Shown here piece after piece: positions 45,737 to 54,125 of a stretch of 64,000 nt of DNA (within the stretch, counting starts at the first letter, position 1; each line of letters begins with the position of its first letter). The position numbers and the translations under genes were made by a program. The notes beneath the pieces are model-generated. The model was given only the letters and a program-made list of their open reading frames with translations, was not told the origin of the DNA and did not search any database. Source of the DNA: Ardenticatenaceae bacterium (GTDB lineage: Bacteria > Chloroflexota > Anaerolineae > Promineifilales > Promineifilaceae); NCBI GenBank assembly GCA_020634455.1, contig JACKBQ010000001.1:1984001-2048000 (forward strand). The letters run 5' to 3'.

Positions 45737-46009
45737 TTAAGCAGCAATTCCTGGTTTGGTGACCCCGACTCGATTTTGGTGTTGCCAAAACAGTACGTGT
45801 GTGTGGATGTTATCAACCAATCCAACCAGCGCCGCCAAATTAAAAATCACTGTGCCAACCAGCCGAACAACATCGCCGCTGGCCAGATATTGGGGTAAGT
45901 GTGTCGCAGTAGCCAACGCCATCAGCGCCAATAGTGCAACAATAAAGCTCATTAACCAAATGTGAATAGAACTGTGGGGGACATTTTTTGCAGATAATTG
46001 CTGTTTCAT
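45737..46009 (-). CDS. Small two-helix membrane protein
   Basis: 90 residues, helices at about 18-38 and 48-70 (IHIWLMSFIVALLALMAL and VVRLVGTVIFNLAALVGLV). ATG at 46009 with GGAG eleven bases upstream. It lies downstream of the cupredoxin group on the same strand, so it may belong to it. Family unknown. Confidence 0.6.
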   Translation of the reverse strand: MKQQLSAKNVPHSSIHIWLMSFIVALLALMALATATHLPQYLASGDVVRLVGTVIFNLAALVGLVDNIHTHVLFWQHQNRVGVTKPGIAA

Positions 46010-46149
46010 TTCAATACTCTCCAAGATTGTTTAACGAATGGGGAAATCATGCCACTTTTTCCTGTCAAATAAAATTAAACAGAGCATGATTACTAGGTTA
46101 ACTAGGTGACAACTCTCCAAGTCTCTGGTTTATAAACTGGAGGCCATCA

Positions 46150-46338
46150 TTACCCCGCTCGTAAAAGACCAACCGCAACTAGCAGCAAAATAAGGTACGT
46201 AATAAAAGGTGGCCAATCGCCCCAAATAAATCTACCAGCCAGTGCAGAAACGGCCGTTAAACCAGCAACAATCCAACCTGTTATGGGCACAGCACGGCCA
46301 GACCCATAGGCCAAAAACTGTGCGGGCTGCTTGTAAAT
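46150..46338 (-). pseudogene. Possible short or decayed membrane protein frame
   Basis: The minus frame reads IYKQPAQFLAYGSGRAVPIT, then WIVAGLTAVSALAGRF and FITYLILLLVAVGLLRAG, ending TAA at 46150. This looks like real membrane protein, but the frame begins just after a TGA and its only start candidate is TTG at 46314. An ATG one frame over (MNLQAAR) hints at a frameshift. It follows the cupredoxin gene by about 28 nt. Confidence 0.35.
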
Positions 46339-46366
46339 TCATTTGTTAGTTTGCCTCATTTTTGGT

Positions 46367-46801
46367 TCATTCTTCTACAACAAGTGTGGCTACCATACCT
46401 GCTTCACGGTGGCCAGGGATGGCGCAATAAATGGTGTAGGTGCCGGGAGGAACGGCCGTAAATTCCGCATCTACCTGGTCATTAGCGTTCATCTGCACGT
46501 GCCAGCCCAGCTCATCTACATCGAAGCTGTGACCGTACATATCCTTGTTATCCAAGGCAAGGCTCACTGGCTCCCCGGCCTTCACTCGCAAAATGTTTTG
46601 GCCAAACTGCATATTTTCTGTGGTGACAATGATGGTTTCGGGCGAAACGGCCGTTGCCCCACCTCCGCGCAATCCATTAAGCAAACCCATTCGGGCAATA
46701 ACCAGACCAAACAGCAGCACGCCCATTACAATGCCGCCCAACAGCGCCAAATTGTTTAACCACCCGCTCTCTTTTTCCTGTACCTGTGTTGTTACTTGCA
46801 T
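46367..46801 (-). CDS. Membrane-anchored cupredoxin (blue copper protein)
   Basis: 144 residues. An N-terminal helix (about 17-38) anchors a single cupredoxin domain. Type 1 copper ligands are visible: His in GHSFDVDE (near 91) and Cys-x4-His-x4-Met in YCAIPGHREAGM (near 122-133). Acts as an electron carrier or copper holder outside the membrane. ATG at 46801 is the natural start. Upstream on the same strand is a DUF6220-like membrane gene, with which it probably forms an operon. Confidence 0.87.
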   Translation of the reverse strand: MQVTTQVQEKESGWLNNLALLGGIVMGVLLFGLVIARMGLLNGLRGGGATAVSPETIIVTTENMQFGQNILRVKAGEPVSLALDNKDMYGHSFDVDELGWHVQMNANDQVDAEFTAVPPGTYTIYCAIPGHREAGMVATLVVEE

Positions 46802-46866
46802 TCCAATACGTCCTCGCTTAATTGGCAGGGGGCAAGTCTGAGACCTGACCCCTACGGTCCCCAAAT

Positions 46867-47274
46867 CTAGTCACCAGTGGCAACGGAAACGGCCGTTTCC
46901 ATATCCTTACCTGCCTCACGAGACATCGCCGCCACAATGCTGGAAACAATGCCGATAAACGGCGCATTCAACGCATGGAATGCCGAGATAAACGGCAGGC
47001 CATTGCGACGACCTTCTATCAAAATGGGCTGCAACAAAATGAGGAAAAAGAGCAGCGCCGTACGGCCGATAATCGCCTTGGGCATTTTGCCGACAGCAGC
47101 AGCAATTAGCGCGACTAAGGCCGCCAGCAGCAAGCTCAAGCCAAAGAACACATGAGCATCGGGCGTGTTCACCACACCTGCGTGCCAGATACCAGCAAAA
47201 AACATTTGGGCAAAAACGCCCAGGCCAATAAAAGAGGTCAAAACTTTGTGAATGGTTGCGAATGTTCTGTTCAT
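46867..47274 (-). CDS. Four-helix membrane protein (DUF6220-like)
   Basis: 135 residues with helices at about 12-30, 44-62, 70-88 and 100-118. His in HKVLTS, HAGVV, HVFFG and HALNA occur on or near helices. The layout resembles DUF6220, found beside copper proteins, but this is a weak match. AGGAG lies before the ATG at 47274. First gene of the cupredoxin group. Confidence 0.65.
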   Translation of the reverse strand: MNRTFATIHKVLTSFIGLGVFAQMFFAGIWHAGVVNTPDAHVFFGLSLLLAALVALIAAAVGKMPKAIIGRTALLFFLILLQPILIEGRRNGLPFISAFHALNAPFIGIVSSIVAAMSREAGKDMETAVSVATGD

Positions 47275-47445
47275 ACGATTTCTCCTAAAAGTGAATGAGT
47301 CGTTGATAAAACTTTATGTTTACTTACTTCGTGTTTTAATAAACATTCACGGCAAGCGTTTCATCAAGTGCCAGCCCGATTTGCTAACTGATCACAGCGT
47401 ACAAAACAACCCTTTAGGAACTCTTTATTTTTCTTTACCTTACGC

Positions 47446-47474
47446 AAAAAAAGGCCGCCTCTTCCGAAGCGACC
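47446..47474 (-). terminator. Terminator downstream of tyrS
   Basis: Minus strand: GGTCGCTT, loop CGGAAG, AGGCGGCC, then TTTTTTT. Stem of 8 pairs (two G-U) with a long T run, about 100 nt after the tyrS stop codon. Confidence 0.7.
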
Positions 47475-47574
47475 CTTTTCTTTGGTTCCACAGCTGTGGC
47501 ATGTTTCTGATCATGCCAAATGCTAAAATCTATTATTCGCGAATCTAATTTCTTCTTCGATAACTTCTTTTGAT

Positions 47575-48852
47575 TTACGGCCGTATTTGCACCAAATGGT
47601 ACTTTTTGCGGCCTTTGCGGAGGACGAGGAACTGGCCGTCGATGCTCTGGTTGAGTGTGACGGTTTGCCCGGCGTCGCTGATGCGCTCGTTGTTGAGGTA
47701 GAGGCCGCCACCCTGGATGGAGCGTCGGGCGTCGCCCTTGGAGGAAGCGAGGCCGCTATCTACCAGCAAGTCCACCACGGATAGTCCGTCCCCTTCCAGC
47801 GAGGGTTTGGCCAGTTCGCTGCTGGGCACGTCGGCGAAGATGTCACGGATATCGGCGGCTTCCAGGCCATCCAGATCGCCCCCAAACAACACTTCGGCGG
47901 CTTTTTCGGCTTTGTGAACGGCCGTTTCCCCATGAATCATCCGCGTTACCTCTTGTGCCAATCGCCGCTGTGCCTCGCGCCGTTCTGGCGCGTTGAACAG
48001 CTTGTCCTCGTAGTCGGCAATCTCCTGCTGGTTGAGCCAGGTGAAGTAACGCAGGTAGTTCAGCACGTCGCCGTCGTCGGCGTTGAGCCAGAACTGGTAG
48101 AAGCGGTAGGGTGAGGTGCGGTCGGCGGCCAGCCAAGCGTTGGTGCCCGCCGACGTTTTGCCAAACTTGCTGCCGTCTGCCTGGGTAATGAGCGGGAAAA
48201 CGAGCGCGTGCGCTTTTTCGCCTTTGGAGCGACGAATCAGCTCCACGCCTGCCAAAATATTGCCCCACTGGTCGCTACCGCCCATTTGCAGGACACAGTT
48301 TTCATGCTCAAACAGGTGCATGAAGTCGTACGCTTGCAGCAGCATGTAGCTAAATTCGGTGTAGGAGATGCCGTCCTCGCGGCTGATGCGGGACTTGACC
48401 GAATCTTTGGCCATCATGTAATTGACGGTGAAATGCTTGCCCACGTCGCGCAAAAATTCCATCATGCTGAGCTGGCTGAGCCAGGTGGCGTTATTCACAA
48501 TCCGGGCCGGGTTGCTCTTGACCTCAAAGTCCAGAATGCCGGAAAGCTGCTGCTGGATGCGTTCCAGGTTGGCCTGCACTTCGTCCAAGGTGAGCAGGTT
48601 GCGTTCGGAGGAACGGCCGCTTGGATCGCCAATCATGCCCGTGCCACCACCTGCCAGGGCGATCGGCGTGTGCCCGTAGCTCTGCATCCGGGCCATCGCC
48701 ATCATCGGCACCAGGTGACCAATGTGCAGGCTGTCGCCCGTCGGGTCGAAGCCGTTGTAGAGCGTTACTTTCTCTTTGGCCAATAGGTCCGGCACGTTTT
48801 CGGTGTGGTCGTAAACAAATCCGCGCCAGCGCAGTTCTTCAATTGCATTCAT
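47575..48852 (-). CDS. tyrS: Tyrosyl-tRNA synthetase
   Basis: 425 residues, class I aminoacyl-tRNA synthetase charging tRNA-Tyr. HIGH motif reads HIGH in DSLHIGHLVPM near 43, the tyrosine pocket includes GGGTGMIGDPSGR, and the KMSKS counterpart is KFGKTSAGT near 230. A C-terminal S4-like domain (VVDLLVDSGLASSKGDARR, GGLYLNN) binds tRNA. Full bacterial TyrS length. Its leader holds a Tyr-rich peptide and an attenuator, so it is likely induced by Tyr-tRNA shortage. Confidence 0.97.
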   Translation of the reverse strand: MNAIEELRWRGFVYDHTENVPDLLAKEKVTLYNGFDPTGDSLHIGHLVPMMAMARMQSYGHTPIALAGGGTGMIGDPSGRSSERNLLTLDEVQANLERIQQQLSGILDFEVKSNPARIVNNATWLSQLSMMEFLRDVGKHFTVNYMMAKDSVKSRISREDGISYTEFSYMLLQAYDFMHLFEHENCVLQMGGSDQWGNILAGVELIRRSKGEKAHALVFPLITQADGSKFGKTSAGTNAWLAADRTSPYRFYQFWLNADDGDVLNYLRYFTWLNQQEIADYEDKLFNAPERREAQRRLAQEVTRMIHGETAVHKAEKAAEVLFGGDLDGLEAADIRDIFADVPSSELAKPSLEGDGLSVVDLLVDSGLASSKGDARRSIQGGGLYLNNERISDAGQTVTLNQSIDGQFLVLRKGRKKYHLVQIRP

Positions 48853-48867
48853 AACTCCATCTCCTAC

Positions 48868-48958
48868 TTAAAAATCCGCAGATTACGCAGATTGCGCAGA
48901 TTTTTCCTTTTCTCTTAAATCTCTGTGCGCTCTGTGGCTAATAATCTGTGGCAAAAAA
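48868..48958. repeat. CAGATTACGCAGATTGCGCAGATT and CTCTGTG words in the tyrS leader
   Basis: CCGCAGATTACGCAGATTGC and GCGCAGATTTTT, then CTCTGTGCGCTCTGTGGC and AATCTGTGGC. Mixed copy of two word families lying between the attenuator terminator and the tyrS start. Confidence 0.5.
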
Positions 48959-48962
48959 CAAA

Positions 48963-48987
48963 AAGACGCGGGGATTAGCCGCGTCTT
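48963..48987 (-). terminator. Attenuator terminator of tyrS
   Basis: Minus strand: AAGACGCGG, loop CTAATCC, CCGCGTCTT, then TTTG and TTTTTTG. Nine perfect pairs and a T tract, inside the tyrS leader. The loop and the first bases of its 3' arm (AUCCCCGC, 48975-48968) can instead pair with GUGGGGAU in the leader peptide gene (49041-49034), eight pairs with one G-U, which excludes the terminator. Confidence 0.82.
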
Positions 48988-49015
48988 GGGTAGTCTGGGT
49001 GTTTTGGTTTAGTTG

Positions 49016-49105
49016 TCAGTGACAGCCAACTTCATCCCCACACGCCTGCGGCGTCGGTATTTCCAAAGTATAGCTGCGATAATAGCTGAAAATGTGCAAA
49101 TTCAT
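49016..49105 (-). CDS. tyrS leader peptide (attenuation)
   Basis: A 29-codon frame, ATG at 49103-49105 and TGA at 49016-49018. Residues 7-12 are S-Y-Y-R-S-Y, three UAU codons within five, in an otherwise ordinary peptide. It ends 29 nt before the attenuator hairpin. The region from codon 17 on contains ACGCC/GGCGT (49054-49042) and the GUGGGGAU antiterminator strand. A ribosome stalled at the Tyr codons leaves that strand free to pair with the terminator and so lets tyrS be transcribed; a ribosome that reaches the stop covers it. No Shine-Dalgarno; see promoter entry. Confidence 0.72.
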   Translation of the reverse strand: MNLHIFSYYRSYTLEIPTPQACGDEVGCH

Positions 49106-49114
49106 GATGGCGGC

Positions 49115-49143
49115 ATGGTAGCATGGGGGCGATGATTCGTCAA
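49115..49143 (-). promoter_or_regulatory. Candidate promoter of tyrS, giving a leaderless leader peptide
   Basis: Minus strand TTGACG (49143-49138), 17-bp spacer, TACCAT (49120-49115). A start seven bases beyond the -10 falls within about three bases of the leader ATG, which explains why no ribosome site precedes it. Match to sigma-70 consensus: five of six and four of six. Confidence 0.55.
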
Positions 49144-49189
49144 GAATTGCGCAAGCAGAAAGTAAAAAGTGATAAGTGAAAAGCGGGCA

Positions 49190-50473
49190 TCAGGCTGCGA
49201 TTGGTTTGACACGTTGCATCACCAGCCAGGCCAGCCCCATGAAGAGGGCGCTGAAAAGGAAGAGCCAGCGGTAGTTGCTATCCAGGCTGTCTACTACAAT
49301 ACCGCCCAATGTTGGCCCCAAAACGGCCGCTAATTGAGATGAAAAGTAGTACAGTCCCGTGTACGCGCCGATGCGCCGCTCGTCGCCGTGGTCGTACACC
49401 AGCGGCAGGCTGTTGACGTTGACGCAAGACCAGAACACACCCGCCAGCACCAAAATCACAATAAACGTTGCCGCGCCCTGAATGAGAAAGTATCCGGCCA
49501 GGAGCAGCAGTGTCAGCCCGGTTAAGCCAATGCGGATGGCTAGCCGACGGCCGTATTTTGTACCAATCAATCCCGCCGGAACGGCAAACAAAATAAAGCT
49601 AATCGTGATCGATCCGGCATAAATGGAGGCGGTGCCGGGCGAAATGTCCAGCGTGAAAACGGCAAACGAAGAGAGGCCAGCCTCCAGCGCGTTAAAGCCC
49701 ATGAACCAGAACAGGATGCCCAGCAACACAAACAGGCCGCTCTTGTTAGGGTTTTGCCAGACGGTTTGCAGATTGGCCCACACCCCGGGGTCGTCGGCTT
49801 CTGCCTCCGTGCTGATTTTGGCGGGTTCGCGCACGCCCAGCAGCGCCACCAGCGCTGCCGCCAGCAGCAAAATGCCGCCGCCAATGAACGGGGCCATGCG
49901 CCCCAGCTCCGGATCGATGGCGCTGAACCGTTCAAACAGCAGCCCACCGCCGAAGAAAGCGAGCAGCCCGCCGACGCCACCCATCAGGTTGATGATACCA
50001 TTGGCCTTGCTGCGGTCGTCTGGCTCGTAAAGGTCCCCCAGCCAGGCCACCGTGGGCGAGCGGAACAAAGCCATGCCAAAGTTGGTGATGAGGATGAAGG
50101 CGGCGATGGCAACGGCCGTTTGCGCAAAAGGTATCAGCGTAAAACCAACCAGGGCAATCGGCACGCCTAGCAAAATCCACGGCTTGCGCCGCCCAAATCG
50201 GTTCCAGGTGCGGTCGCTTTTGGCTCCCACCCAGGGCTGCACAAAGACGTTGATCAGGTTGTCCCAGGTCATGATAAACAGCGCCAATGCCGGACCCAAA
50301 CCAAAGCCGCGTACGTCGGCCCCGCCTTCAAAAGCGGGGTTGCCTGCCTGCAAAAAGATGGGGATGTACTGGTTAAAAATGGGCCAGATGATGCTGATAC
50401 CCAAAAAGCCAAAGCCAACAATGATTGTTTTTTTGTAGTTAAACGGCCGTTCCGTCGCCACGTTGCTCGCCAT
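49190..50473 (-). CDS. MFS transporter, SLC45-like sugar carrier
   Basis: 427 residues, twelve predicted helices. The first loop has WVGAKSDRTWNRFGRRKPW, the extended MFS motif of the sucrose/maltose (GPH-SLC45) branch, and the second half has GTKYGRRLAIR. Helix one carries GISIIWPIFNQYIPIF. Likely imports a disaccharide with protons. GGAGG precedes the ATG. It lies upstream of the tyrS promoter on the same strand. Confidence 0.88.
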   Translation of the reverse strand: MASNVATERPFNYKKTIIVGFGFLGISIIWPIFNQYIPIFLQAGNPAFEGGADVRGFGLGPALALFIMTWDNLINVFVQPWVGAKSDRTWNRFGRRKPWILLGVPIALVGFTLIPFAQTAVAIAAFILITNFGMALFRSPTVAWLGDLYEPDDRSKANGIINLMGGVGGLLAFFGGGLLFERFSAIDPELGRMAPFIGGGILLLAAALVALLGVREPAKISTEAEADDPGVWANLQTVWQNPNKSGLFVLLGILFWFMGFNALEAGLSSFAVFTLDISPGTASIYAGSITISFILFAVPAGLIGTKYGRRLAIRIGLTGLTLLLLAGYFLIQGAATFIVILVLAGVFWSCVNVNSLPLVYDHGDERRIGAYTGLYYFSSQLAAVLGPTLGGIVVDSLDSNYRWLFLFSALFMGLAWLVMQRVKPIAA

Positions 50474-50690
50474 CTAAACCCTCCCTGGGATGCGGTGAAT
50501 AAGTGAACAAATGGTAACCGAATTTTGGCAGATGCAAAGTGGTTGTGGAAATCACGCAAAGTTGCAAAAGCATTGTTTGGATCACCTTGCCGCTTTGCGT
50601 GGAAAACGATGATTTGGAGGAAACGGCCGTTTGGCAACCGTCCCGAATCTGGCTAAACTGATAAAAACACGTTTTATTTTTGAGGGAAAA

Positions 50691-50918
50691 ATGAATTACT
50701 GGGAAATAAATGACCCAAAAACAAATTTGGCCGATATTGTTGAGGCAACGGAGCAAAATGAAGCCCAAATAATCACCTTGCATGGACAGGAAAAAGCTGT
50801 CGTTCTTTCTATGTCTAAGTATATTCAGATGAAAGAAGCGAAATCATTATCACAGTTTTTCAGAAAGTCCCCCCTTGCAGAAAGCGAAATTGATTTGAAC
50901 TACGATAGAAATAAATAA
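50691..50918 (+). CDS. Phd/YefM-family antitoxin, orphan
   Basis: 75 residues: MNYWEINDPKTNLADIVEAT and QIITLHGQEKAVVLSMSKYI fit the Phd DNA-binding fold, and SLSQFFRKSPLAESEIDLN fits its toxin-binding tail. GAGGG precedes the ATG at 50691. No Doc, RelE or PIN toxin gene follows; the next frame is DUF427. A longer start at 50631 is less likely. Confidence 0.78.
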   Translation: MNYWEINDPKTNLADIVEATEQNEAQIITLHGQEKAVVLSMSKYIQMKEAKSLSQFFRKSPLAESEIDLNYDRNK

Positions 50919-50928
50919 GAGTAAAAAA

Positions 50929-50968
50929 TCTGTGTTAATCTGCGAAATCTGCGGATTATTCTTTTGAG
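50929..50968. repeat. AATCTGTGTTAATCTGCGAAATCTGCGGATT words
   Basis: Half of a CAGATT-family element, only the AATCTG strand being present, just before the DUF427 ribosome site. Confidence 0.45.
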
Positions 50969-50975
50969 GTAGCAA

Positions 50976-51470
50976 ATGAACGTCAAGCGCATAGAACCTG
51001 GCCCAGAGCAAGAATCGGTGTGGGATTACCCGCGCCCGCCCCGGCTGGAAGAAACGAGCAAGCATATCCAAATTGTGTTCAACGGCGTGACCATTGCCGA
51101 CACGCACCGCGCCAAGCGGGTGCTGGAAACCAGCCATCCGCCCACCTACTACATCCCGCCAGAAGATATCAAAACGGAGTACCTGGTGCCGCGCTTTAGC
51201 ACCTCGCTGTGCGAATGGAAGGGGCAAGCACATTATTACGGCCTGATGGTGGGCGACGCCCAAATTCCGGTGGCGGGCTGGTATTACATCGATCCGCGCC
51301 CGCCGTTTGAGGCCATCAAGATGCACGTGGCGTTTTACGCGGAGCCGATGGACGCGTGCACGGTGGATGGCGAGCTGGTGACGCCGCAGCCGGGCAGCTT
51401 TTACGGCGGCTGGATCACCAGTGATGTGGTTGGCCCTTTCAAAGGGGAACCGGGTACAGAGTTTTGGTAA
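50976..51470 (+). CDS. DUF427 family protein
   Basis: 164 residues. The DUF427 beta-tent pattern is clear: VVFNG-like IVFNGVTIADTHRAKRVLET, HPPTYYIPPEDI, then STSLCEWKGQAHYYGLMV and YYIDPRPPF, MHVAFYAEPMDACTVDGE. Function of the family is unknown. GAGG precedes the ATG. Confidence 0.9.
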   Translation: MNVKRIEPGPEQESVWDYPRPPRLEETSKHIQIVFNGVTIADTHRAKRVLETSHPPTYYIPPEDIKTEYLVPRFSTSLCEWKGQAHYYGLMVGDAQIPVAGWYYIDPRPPFEAIKMHVAFYAEPMDACTVDGELVTPQPGSFYGGWITSDVVGPFKGEPGTEFW

Positions 51471-51484
51471 TTTGATGATTCGTT

Positions 51485-51547
51485 GGTGCCAGGCACGGGG
51501 CAGCAGATTTTTTCTTTGCAAGGACCATTTGCCCCGTGCCTGGCACC
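51485..51547. terminator. Long inverted repeat between convergent genes
   Basis: GGTGCCAGGCACGGGGCA (51485-51502) and TGCCCCGTGCCTGGCACC (51530-51547): 18 perfect pairs, 27-nt loop. It separates DUF427 from the convergent membrane protein and probably stops transcription from both sides. Confidence 0.7.
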
Positions 51548-51557
51548 TTTAGTTCAC

Positions 51558-54020
51558 TTACTTCAATTCAAAGATGAAGGTGCCGTTACGGCCGTAAATC
51601 AACGTCACCCCTGGATTTTCCAGCAGCGCCGCCGGGTCCATTTGCCCCCCCTTGGCCCCGATGAAAATGTGGCTAAAGCCCTGCTCTCGCAGCCAAACGG
51701 CCGTTTCTGCCGCGCGCCAATCTGTAATTTCCGTTAGCTGCTCGTTGAACGGCCGTACAAACCCCACCAACGCTGCACTGTAACTGTAATCCGCCGGAGG
51801 CGTACTGCTTTGCCGCCCGGTGAGCGGCACCAGCCACGCGCCGCCGTCGCTGCCCGACCACGTATTCAGCAGCCAGAGCCAACTGTTTACCGCCACGGTC
51901 GCCTCTTCGGGCACGTTTGCGTCTAGCCAGGCCAATGCCTCCGCGTCCGCAGGCTGGGCCAAAATGGTTTGCGGGTTGATGATGCCAATTTGCTGCTGCA
52001 CGCCGAAAAGGGTTACGGCAGTTCCCAGCGGCACCAGTAGCAAAATTCCAGCGATGACCAATGGCTCTGCCTGCCGCCGCAGCCAGCTCCAAAATGCCGC
52101 GCCCACGCTGCCCAACACCAGCGCCAGCGGCAAAAAAGTGGTGATGTAGTAGCTGTTCAAATTCACCAGCGGCAGTGCGGGGAAGCCAAAATAGTTGCCA
52201 GACAGCCCCAGCAGCACCAGCCCCGACCACAGCGCCAAGAAGAGCGGAACGGCCGTCCACAACCGTCGCTTCCAAAACCAGATAATCAACGTTGGCAGCA
52301 GCAATCCACCCGCCAGCCACAAAAAGTAGCGGTCCCAGCCTGCGGTGTAGTAGCTGGTAGGGAATGCGGTGTAGTCGGGCAGGCGCGCCGCCAGCTGTGC
52401 CCCTGGATTGCTGTTTTGGAACAGATAGACGAGGTGCGGCGCGAGGCTAAGCAAACTGAATCCGGCCGCCTGCCAGAGGAAACGGCCGTTCCGCCCCCGC
52501 GTCAGCAGCCAGACCAATCCGGCAAACGGCGCGTAAAACACAAACACGCGAAAATGGACCAAAAACAGCCCGATGGCCAGCAGCGCCACCAGCCCCCAAC
52601 TGCTGCGCCAGCCCCGCGCCCCGCGCAGCAGACGCCACGTTAGCCCCAGCAGCACGGGCATCAGCAGCATCGCCGTGAGCTGGGTGTATCGCCCCCAGGT
52701 GGCATAGTAGGCTGGGAAAAAGAGGGGCAGCGCTACCAGAAAAGCAGCGATTAGCCCGGCGCGTCGCTGGCGCGTCAGCAGCCAGCCACCCGCGTACACC
52801 GTCAGCGGCAGCAGCGCGTTGAGCAGCTGTCCCAGCCCCAACAGCAGGCGGGGAATCTCCCAGCCGCCCAGCAGCACCAGACTGCTGCTAATCGTGTGGA
52901 AGCCAAAATGGTACGGAAACTGGGTCACCGGCAGGAACGGCTCATACCCGGTTTGGGTGATCGTTTGGCCCGATTGGCTCATAACGGCCGTAATCAACCC
53001 ATGCCGCACCGAATCCACCCAGGGGGGAAAGACCAGATCGCGCACGGCGAGGAGGCGGACGGCGAGGCCAATGAGCAGGATGATGAGGAGGAGGAGGTGT
53101 TCTTTTTTGAAGGGGTGAAGGGGTGAGCGGGTGAAGGGGTGACCAGGTGACCGGGTGACAAGGTGACGGGATGCGACTAGCAACCAACCACTAACCAGTA
53201 AAATCCACAACAGCCAACCGCCAAACCGTCCACCAAGTAGGGAAATGAGATACCAGAATGTGGGCCAGACGGCCGTTCCCAACGCCAGCATCACCCCCAG
53301 TTTGGCCATTGGATCGGGGAGCTTGTGGCGGAACGGCCGTAATTGCAAAATAAGCGCCCCCGGCAGCAGCAAAAAAAGCAGCGCCAGCAGAATGATCATG
53401 CCGTATTGCCACAGCAGTTCACCCAGGCGGCGCAGTGAATCCGCCCATGTGAGCTGGTAGCGGCTGGTGAACTGGAGTTCCTGCACGGCCGTTTCCGGCA
53501 CCTCATTGCGCAGCGGGCCAGCCGTGAGCGTTAGTTCGGTCTCTGCCAGCAAATCGGCCGTGTAGCCCCAGACGGTGACCCGGTTATCCTCGTTGCCGCT
53601 GAGGGTGAGCAAGTACGGCCGTCCCGCAGATTCTTTTTGCACGGGCAGGCGCAGCACAAATGGTTGGTTGTGCTGAATCTGGCGCGTAAGCAATGATTGG
53701 GTGATCAGTTGGTTGCCAGCTAAATCGGCGAGGGTGAGGGTGAAACGGCCGTTTTCGTCTGGATCGGGGCCGCTGTTGCGAGCCAGCAGCAGTTCGATCT
53801 CGCGTAGGCCGTTGTGCTGGGCCACAAAGCGGTAAGTGAGCTGCACATCGCCAGCGGGCGCGGGCGGCACGGCGTTCAGCCGCCCTTGCGCCACGTCGGT
53901 GGCCAGGATGGGGGAACTGATCGGTGGGATGAAAGACGGCCGTAAAGGTTCCCCCGCCCAATCCCACAGCAGCACCAACCCCACGCCCAGCAAAACCGCC
54001 AACCACCTATGAATCTCCAA
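51558..54020 (-). CDS. Large polytopic membrane protein, glycosyltransferase-like
   Basis: 820 residues. N-terminal helix, an extracytoplasmic beta domain (about 40-195), then some twelve helices and a C-terminal extracytoplasmic part (about 700-820) with AWLDANVPEEATVAVNSW and WLREQGFSHIFIG. This matches large Chloroflexi polytopic proteins of the DUF6541/GT-C-like kind that carry sugars on lipid donors; assignment tentative. The loop HLVTRSPGHPFTRSPLHPF (near 290) is encoded by GGTGA word repeats at 53108-53170, inserted in frame. The TTG start lies in a tandem ATTGGAG repeat that also provides the ribosome site. Confidence 0.7.
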   Translation of the reverse strand: MEIHRWLAVLLGVGLVLLWDWAGEPLRPSFIPPISSPILATDVAQGRLNAVPPAPAGDVQLTYRFVAQHNGLREIELLLARNSGPDPDENGRFTLTLADLAGNQLITQSLLTRQIQHNQPFVLRLPVQKESAGRPYLLTLSGNEDNRVTVWGYTADLLAETELTLTAGPLRNEVPETAVQELQFTSRYQLTWADSLRRLGELLWQYGMIILLALLFLLLPGALILQLRPFRHKLPDPMAKLGVMLALGTAVWPTFWYLISLLGGRFGGWLLWILLVSGWLLVASRHLVTRSPGHPFTRSPLHPFKKEHLLLLIILLIGLAVRLLAVRDLVFPPWVDSVRHGLITAVMSQSGQTITQTGYEPFLPVTQFPYHFGFHTISSSLVLLGGWEIPRLLLGLGQLLNALLPLTVYAGGWLLTRQRRAGLIAAFLVALPLFFPAYYATWGRYTQLTAMLLMPVLLGLTWRLLRGARGWRSSWGLVALLAIGLFLVHFRVFVFYAPFAGLVWLLTRGRNGRFLWQAAGFSLLSLAPHLVYLFQNSNPGAQLAARLPDYTAFPTSYYTAGWDRYFLWLAGGLLLPTLIIWFWKRRLWTAVPLFLALWSGLVLLGLSGNYFGFPALPLVNLNSYYITTFLPLALVLGSVGAAFWSWLRRQAEPLVIAGILLLVPLGTAVTLFGVQQQIGIINPQTILAQPADAEALAWLDANVPEEATVAVNSWLWLLNTWSGSDGGAWLVPLTGRQSSTPPADYSYSAALVGFVRPFNEQLTEITDWRAAETAVWLREQGFSHIFIGAKGGQMDPAALLENPGVTLIYGRNGTFIFELK

Positions 54021-54082
54021 TCTCCAATCTCCAATCTCTGAGAAATGCGATTTCTCAAAGAAATCGGATTTCTAGCGCAAAG

Positions 54083-54112
54083 AAAAAAGCCGCCCCAATT
54101 CTGGAGCGGCCT
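54083..54112 (-). terminator. Terminator of the tRNA gene
   Basis: Minus strand GCCGCTCC, loop AGAATT, GGGGCGGC, then TTTTTTC: eight pairs with one G-U and a T tract, 14 nt after the tRNA 3' end. Confidence 0.8.
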
Positions 54113-54125
54113 TGTGTTTCTTCTG

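Noticed and set aside
48853..49189. T-box riboswitch for tyrS
   Set aside because: No GGUGGNACCGCG-type antiterminator bulge is visible, while a Tyr-rich leader peptide and alternative stems explain the leader.
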